From Actinomycetota bacterium (GTDB lineage: Bacteria; Actinomycetota; Actinomycetes; Nanopelagicales; Nanopelagicaceae): a stretch of DNA of 8,795 bases. The stretch covers positions 1-8,795 of the forward strand of contig CANIAV010000023.1 in NCBI GenBank assembly GCA_947465365.1, in the 5' to 3' direction. Positions 6,433-8,795 of the stretch are shown here, piece by piece. Under the pieces are notes generated by a model, which saw only the letters and a list, made by a program, of their open reading frames with translations, was not told the DNA's origin and ran no database searches. Position numbers and translations under genes: made by a program. The first letter of the stretch is position 1. Every line of letters starts with the position of its first letter.

Positions 6433-7734
6433 ATGAAATTACGAGGGGTGACCTTGGGGCTACTTACCTCATTAATTACATCTCTATTGGGAATTTCCTC
6501 AGCAAACTCTGCAGAACCCACAGTGACCGTGATGTCACGCAATATCTATTTGGGCGCAGATGTCGGGGTTGCCCTTGCATTGATACCAAATATGCCAGCG
6601 GCGGCACAATTCATGTGGGATCAAGTCAATAAAAATGATTTCTCTAAGCGATCTGTCTCCCTGGCCAAAGAAATCCAAAGTTACAAGCCTGATGTGATCG
6701 GCCTGCAAGAAGCCACTATTTGGTACTGCAAGAAGAACGCCTGGAGTAAGAAAACGGAAGTTTTTAACTTCACCGACCAACTACTTCAAGCACTCGATGG
6801 TGATTACGTCCTCGCGGAGAAAAAAGGGATAACTGCATTCAATCCTGGATATTCCATCAACCCAATTCCATTTTTAACAATAGTTAAAGATCCATCTCGG
6901 TTCCAGAAATTATTTGGACAAGACTCTGCAGCGTGTGGATTCCAAATAGGTGATGCTCTAGCAATAAAAAAATCATTAGCAAACCAAGTTTTGAAAGTCG
7001 GCAATACCGAATACGAAGCTAGCTACAGCATTGTTCCTACGCTTATGACTATTTACCGCGGTTATACCTGGGCAGACATTCAAATAGCAGGGGTGCCAGT
7101 AAGGTTTATAACAACTCACTTAGAATCCATTTGGGATGAAAACAAAGTTCCTAACGCCGCAAAACAGGCAACACAGCTAATTACAGATCTTAAAGATACA
7201 AACATGCCACTTGTTGTGATTGGTGATTTCAACTCGGATCCACGTGACCCTCGTCCGGCAAATGCGGCTAACCCAGGTTTACAACCAACAGCGAGTGAAG
7301 AATGTCCTGCAGGAGATAGCAAGTGCAACGCCTACCGATTAATGCGCGATGCTGGATTTAACGATGCAGGTCCTGATGCAAGTGATCCAACTACTTACAC
7401 CTGGGGAATGAACGCGCTCTTAACGGGACCAGATCCTGACCGTTTGAAATCTGCGCAAGGCATGGGAAATGAATATGGATTTACCGATCGCCTTGATTAC
7501 ATCTTCACAAAAAATGGAGTTGATGTAAGTACATCGCAGATCATCGGTTACAAAGCCCCTTATGCAACTGATCATGCTGGTGTATTTGCAGAGTTCACGA
7601 TTCTAAGCACTCTCGCAGGTCAGAGCGCACCGCTGCCAGAACATAAACCTTTTCCAATTTCTTTCTGGCAATGGGTTGGAATTGCTTTACTGTTACTAAT
7701 TTTCTGGAAAATTAAAAAACGATTCGCAAAATGA
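6433..7734 (+). CDS. Secreted, membrane-anchored endonuclease/exonuclease/phosphatase-family protein
   Basis: The 433-residue product starts with a signal peptide (MKLRG, a hydrophobic stretch 6-22, likely cleavage after ANSA at about 27). It ends with one transmembrane helix (about 408-426) and a basic tail KIKKRFAK, so the catalytic domain should sit outside the cell, anchored by its C-terminus. EEP-fold motifs occur in order: N37 in MSRN, metal-binding E93 in VIGLQEA, H229 in TTHLES, D265 and N267 in VVIGDFNSD, D352 and D355 in TDRLDYIF, and the catalytic pair D380-H381 in ATDHAGV. The active site looks complete. This superfamily includes DNases, sphingomyelinases and inositol-phosphate phosphatases; the substrate cannot be told here. 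C99, C168, C291 and C298 could form disulfides, fitting an exported protein. A longer frame opens at 6319, but its extra 38 residues hide the signal peptide, so 6433 is preferred. A terminator-like hairpin follows at 7740. Confidence 0.87.
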   Translation: MKLRGVTLGLLTSLITSLLGISSANSAEPTVTVMSRNIYLGADVGVALALIPNMPAAAQFMWDQVNKNDFSKRSVSLAKEIQSYKPDVIGLQEATIWYCKKNAWSKKTEVFNFTDQLLQALDGDYVLAEKKGITAFNPGYSINPIPFLTIVKDPSRFQKLFGQDSAACGFQIGDALAIKKSLANQVLKVGNTEYEASYSIVPTLMTIYRGYTWADIQIAGVPVRFITTHLESIWDENKVPNAAKQATQLITDLKDTNMPLVVIGDFNSDPRDPRPANAANPGLQPTASEECPAGDSKCNAYRLMRDAGFNDAGPDASDPTTYTWGMNALLTGPDPDRLKSAQGMGNEYGFTDRLDYIFTKNGVDVSTSQIIGYKAPYATDHAGVFAEFTILSTLAGQSAPLPEHKPFPISFWQWVGIALLLLIFWKIKKRFAK

Positions 7735-7739
7735 ATAAA

Positions 7740-7801
7740 CTTTACAAAACCATTGCTTTATAAGGGTTTGCAAGATTTTGGTAAAAGTTTTTGATTTTTT
7801 T
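7740..7801 (+). terminator. Probable Rho-independent terminator of the nuclease-like gene
   Basis: CTTTACAAAA (7740-7749) can pair with TTTTGGTAAAAG (7776-7787) with two one-base bulges. Inside it, TTGC (7753-7756) pairs with GCAA (7770-7773). The stem runs straight into TTTTTGATTTTTTT (7788-7801). The hairpin is AT-rich and interrupted, but it lies only 5 nt past the stop codon and has a long T-run, as expected for an intrinsic terminator. Confidence 0.5.
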
Positions 7802-7825
7802 GGCGTTTTCTGAGAAAAATACGAA

Positions 7826-7890
7826 GGGGTGAACTTGGGGGTGAGATTGCTCCGTAATCACCCTTTCCTCTAGATCACTCCTCACCCCAA
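7826..7890. repeat. Cluster of GGGGTGA direct and inverted repeats
   Basis: GGGGTGA occurs twice in direct orientation (7826-7832 and 7838-7844), 12 bp apart. Inverted copies follow as TCACCC (7858-7863) and TCACCCC (7882-7888). The longest arm pair is TTGGGGGTGAG (7835-7845) against CTCACCCCAA (7881-7890), perfect except for one extra G. The cluster lies just upstream of the candidate promoter of the surface-protein gene. It could be an operator with paired sites, an RNA hairpin, or a second terminator, although no T-run follows it. Confidence 0.5.
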
Positions 7891-7893
7891 TTC

Positions 7894-7899
7894 TAAAAT
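7894..7899 (+). promoter_or_regulatory. Possible -10 element of the surface-protein gene
   Basis: TAAAAT differs from TATAAT at one base and lies 51 nt upstream of the TTG start. The region where the -35 should lie (about 7871-7876) shows only TAGATC, a poor match, so an activator or alternative sigma factor may be involved. The GGGGTGA/TCACCC repeats end 4 nt upstream. Confidence 0.35.
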
Positions 7900-7937
7900 T
7901 AGACCCTCGCGAATACGCGCTAATAAAGAGGTCAAAC

Positions 7938-7944
7938 AAAGGGG
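7938..7944 (+). promoter_or_regulatory. Ribosome binding site for a TTG start
   Basis: AAAGGGG lies 6 nt upstream of the TTG at 7951. An in-frame TAA at 7924-7926 and the absence of any in-frame ATG or GTG between it and 7951 make this TTG the first usable start. The next TTG (7957) would shorten the basic n-region of the signal peptide. Confidence 0.6.
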
Positions 7945-7950
7945 TTTAGG

Positions 7951-8795
7951 TTGAGATTGCCTTCGCGCACTCAGATCTCCCGTTGGACTGTCTATGCGCT
8001 CTTTGCTGGCCTTTTTATCTCACTTCCAGCTGGGGTTATCACCGCCCCGCGCACCGAGGCCGCCTCATTCGGAACTATTTATGACGCACCTGAATATTTC
8101 TTTGGCGGCGGCACAAATACCGGAGTAAGTGATTGTGCTGCGGGCCAAGTTGTTGTGGGAATTACCTTCAATCAGAATGCGATGTCAGTTGGAAAAATCT
8201 GCGCTCCACTTCTTGCGGATTACACGATTGCAGCCCTAACGACAGCAACCCGAAACACAGCAGGTTACGTTTTCTGTCCCGATGGAATGGCAGCAGTAGG
8301 AACGAAATACTTTAGTTCTGGCGGTTTACGTGCAGGTCTTCTTTGCAAGACACCACCACTTGTTAACGATTCTGGTGAAGAAACACAGTATGTTGCTTCT
8401 GCTGCTGCAACACCGAAGATGACAAGAACGACACAGTCAACGACAAACAGTCTCTGTAATGCTGGCGATCTGATGGTCGGTATTCGATACACTTTCAATC
8501 TCTGGCTAGATTCACACGGTGCTCGTTGTGCGCCATATGTAAAGTTTTCAATTTCCTATAACGCAAATAATGGCGTGGGAGCAGTGCCCAGCACTGTTAC
8601 TCAGACGACCCCTAACCAGGATCTCACTGTTGTTGGTTATGCGGGAAGCCGCTCTAGATATCGCCTGGCCGGTTGGAATACCAATGCCAACGGCACCGGA
8701 ACCCTCTACCAAGATGGAGATGTTCAGTCGAATATGACTGCCTCCCTCTCGCTCTTTGCCGAGTGGGATTCGATTATTACCTACGACACAAACTC
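7951..8795 (+). CDS. Secreted repeat-rich surface protein with Listeria-Bacteroides (InlB B-type) repeat, 3'-truncated
   Basis: An uninterrupted frame of 281 codons starts at TTG and runs off the right edge. The N-terminus is a signal peptide: basic MRLPSRTQISR, hydrophobic about 12-30, possible cleavage near TEAAS (35-39). Residues 61-195 contain three related units of the form CxxGxxxVG...C, bounded by C62/C84, C109/C132 and C169/C193, with the last Cys followed by AP, KTP and AP. Residues 199-272 match the Listeria-Bacteroides repeat: ISYNANNGVG, LAGWNTNANGTGTLYQDG and LSLFAEW. ITYDTN at 276-281 looks like the start of the next copy, so a longer tandem array is likely to the right. Even numbers of Cys suggest disulfides outside the cell. 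Such repeats occur in adhesins and other large surface proteins; the ligand is unknown. The first in-frame ATG (8182) lies inside the first Cys unit and cannot be the start. Confidence 0.82.
   Translation, partial: MRLPSRTQISRWTVYALFAGLFISLPAGVITAPRTEAASFGTIYDAPEYFFGGGTNTGVSDCAAGQVVVGITFNQNAMSVGKICAPLLADYTIAALTTATRNTAGYVFCPDGMAAVGTKYFSSGGLRAGLLCKTPPLVNDSGEETQYVASAAATPKMTRTTQSTTNSLCNAGDLMVGIRYTFNLWLDSHGARCAPYVKFSISYNANNGVGAVPSTVTQTTPNQDLTVVGYAGSRSRYRLAGWNTNANGTGTLYQDGDVQSNMTASLSLFAEWDSIITYDTN
8131..8535 (+). repeat. Three Cys-bounded CxxGxxxVG modules in the surface protein
   Basis: At the protein level the units are DCAAGQVVVGITF...KICAP (nt 8131-8208), FCPDGMAAVGTKY...LLCKTP (8272-8355) and LCNAGDLMVGIRY...ARCAP (8452-8535). 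They share C-x2-G-x3-V-G, a hydrophobic or aromatic position, and a closing Cys 22-24 residues after the first. Spacing between units is uneven (about 21 and 32 residues), and the DNA copies are diverged, so the duplication is old. Confidence 0.7.
8545..8766 (+). repeat. Listeria-Bacteroides repeat unit (first of a probable tandem array)
   Basis: The encoded unit runs from FSISYNANNG through GWNTNANGTGTLYQDG to LFAEW, the pattern of the InlB B-repeat/Flg_new family (about 70-75 residues). A new unit seems to begin at once with ITYDTN at the window edge. Only one complete copy is visible, so the array is inferred. Confidence 0.75.

Noticed and set aside
6408..6542. N-terminal extension of pepP to ATG 6542
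   Set aside because: The extra 45 residues are antisense to the signal peptide and N-terminus of the divergent gene and show no family features; no ribosome binding site supports 6434 or 6542.
7906..7921. CGCG-AATA-CGCG mini-hairpin (7908-7919) as a regulatory element
   Set aside because: The arms are only 4 bp and self-palindromic; too short to support a claim.
7742..7939. Minus-strand open frame in the intergenic region
   Set aside because: It covers the terminator-like hairpin and the repeat cluster, has no clear ribosome binding site and resembles no known protein.
8265..8498. Minus-strand open frame opposite the surface-protein gene
   Set aside because: The plus-strand frame has a signal peptide, Cys repeats and a Listeria-Bacteroides repeat; the antisense frame has no supporting feature.

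Overview
The window looks like chromosomal DNA of a small-genome, moderately low-GC actinobacterium. The freshwater acI lineage (Nanopelagicales, Planktophila-like) fits best. Three things point there. The succinate dehydrogenase has a single long five-helix membrane subunit in the order sdhC-sdhA-sdhB. Gene packing is very tight (1-4 nt overlaps, 2 nt gaps). Base composition is balanced to slightly AT-rich. This placement is inferred from gene content and style; no marker gene proves it.

Layout from left to right. (1) Positions 1-603 hold the 3' part of a HAD-superfamily phosphatase cut by the window edge. (2) 650-735 is a complete class II tRNA-Ser(UGA) with an encoded CCA. (3) 851-4320 is the sdhCAB operon for succinate:quinone oxidoreductase, linking the TCA cycle to the respiratory chain. 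(4) 4323-4963 are two small overlapping crcB genes, apparently the two halves of a heterodimeric Fluc fluoride channel, placed directly behind sdhB. (5) 4956-6407 on the minus strand is an Xaa-Pro aminopeptidase (pepP type) that meets crcB2 tail to tail through a shared TTAATTAA. (6) 6433-7734 is a secreted, C-terminally membrane-anchored endonuclease/exonuclease/phosphatase-family protein, divergent from pepP with only 25 bp between the proposed start codons. (7) 7735-7950 is a 216-bp intergenic region with a probable Rho-independent terminator, a cluster of GGGGTGA/TCACCC repeats and a possible promoter. (8) From 7951 to the right edge runs the N-terminal part of a secreted repeat protein that begins with TTG: a signal peptide, three Cys-bounded CxxGxxxVG units, then a Listeria-Bacteroides (InlB B-type) repeat.

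The left half is core metabolism, translation and ion homeostasis. The right end turns to the cell surface, with an exported anchored hydrolase next to an adhesin-like protein. I see no integrase, transposase, CRISPR array or phage gene. The points most worth a second look are the CHTCRH motif in the SdhC membrane subunit, the asymmetric fluoride-channel halves, the compact pepP/nuclease divergent promoter that suggests leaderless mRNAs, and the triplicated Cys module of the surface protein.
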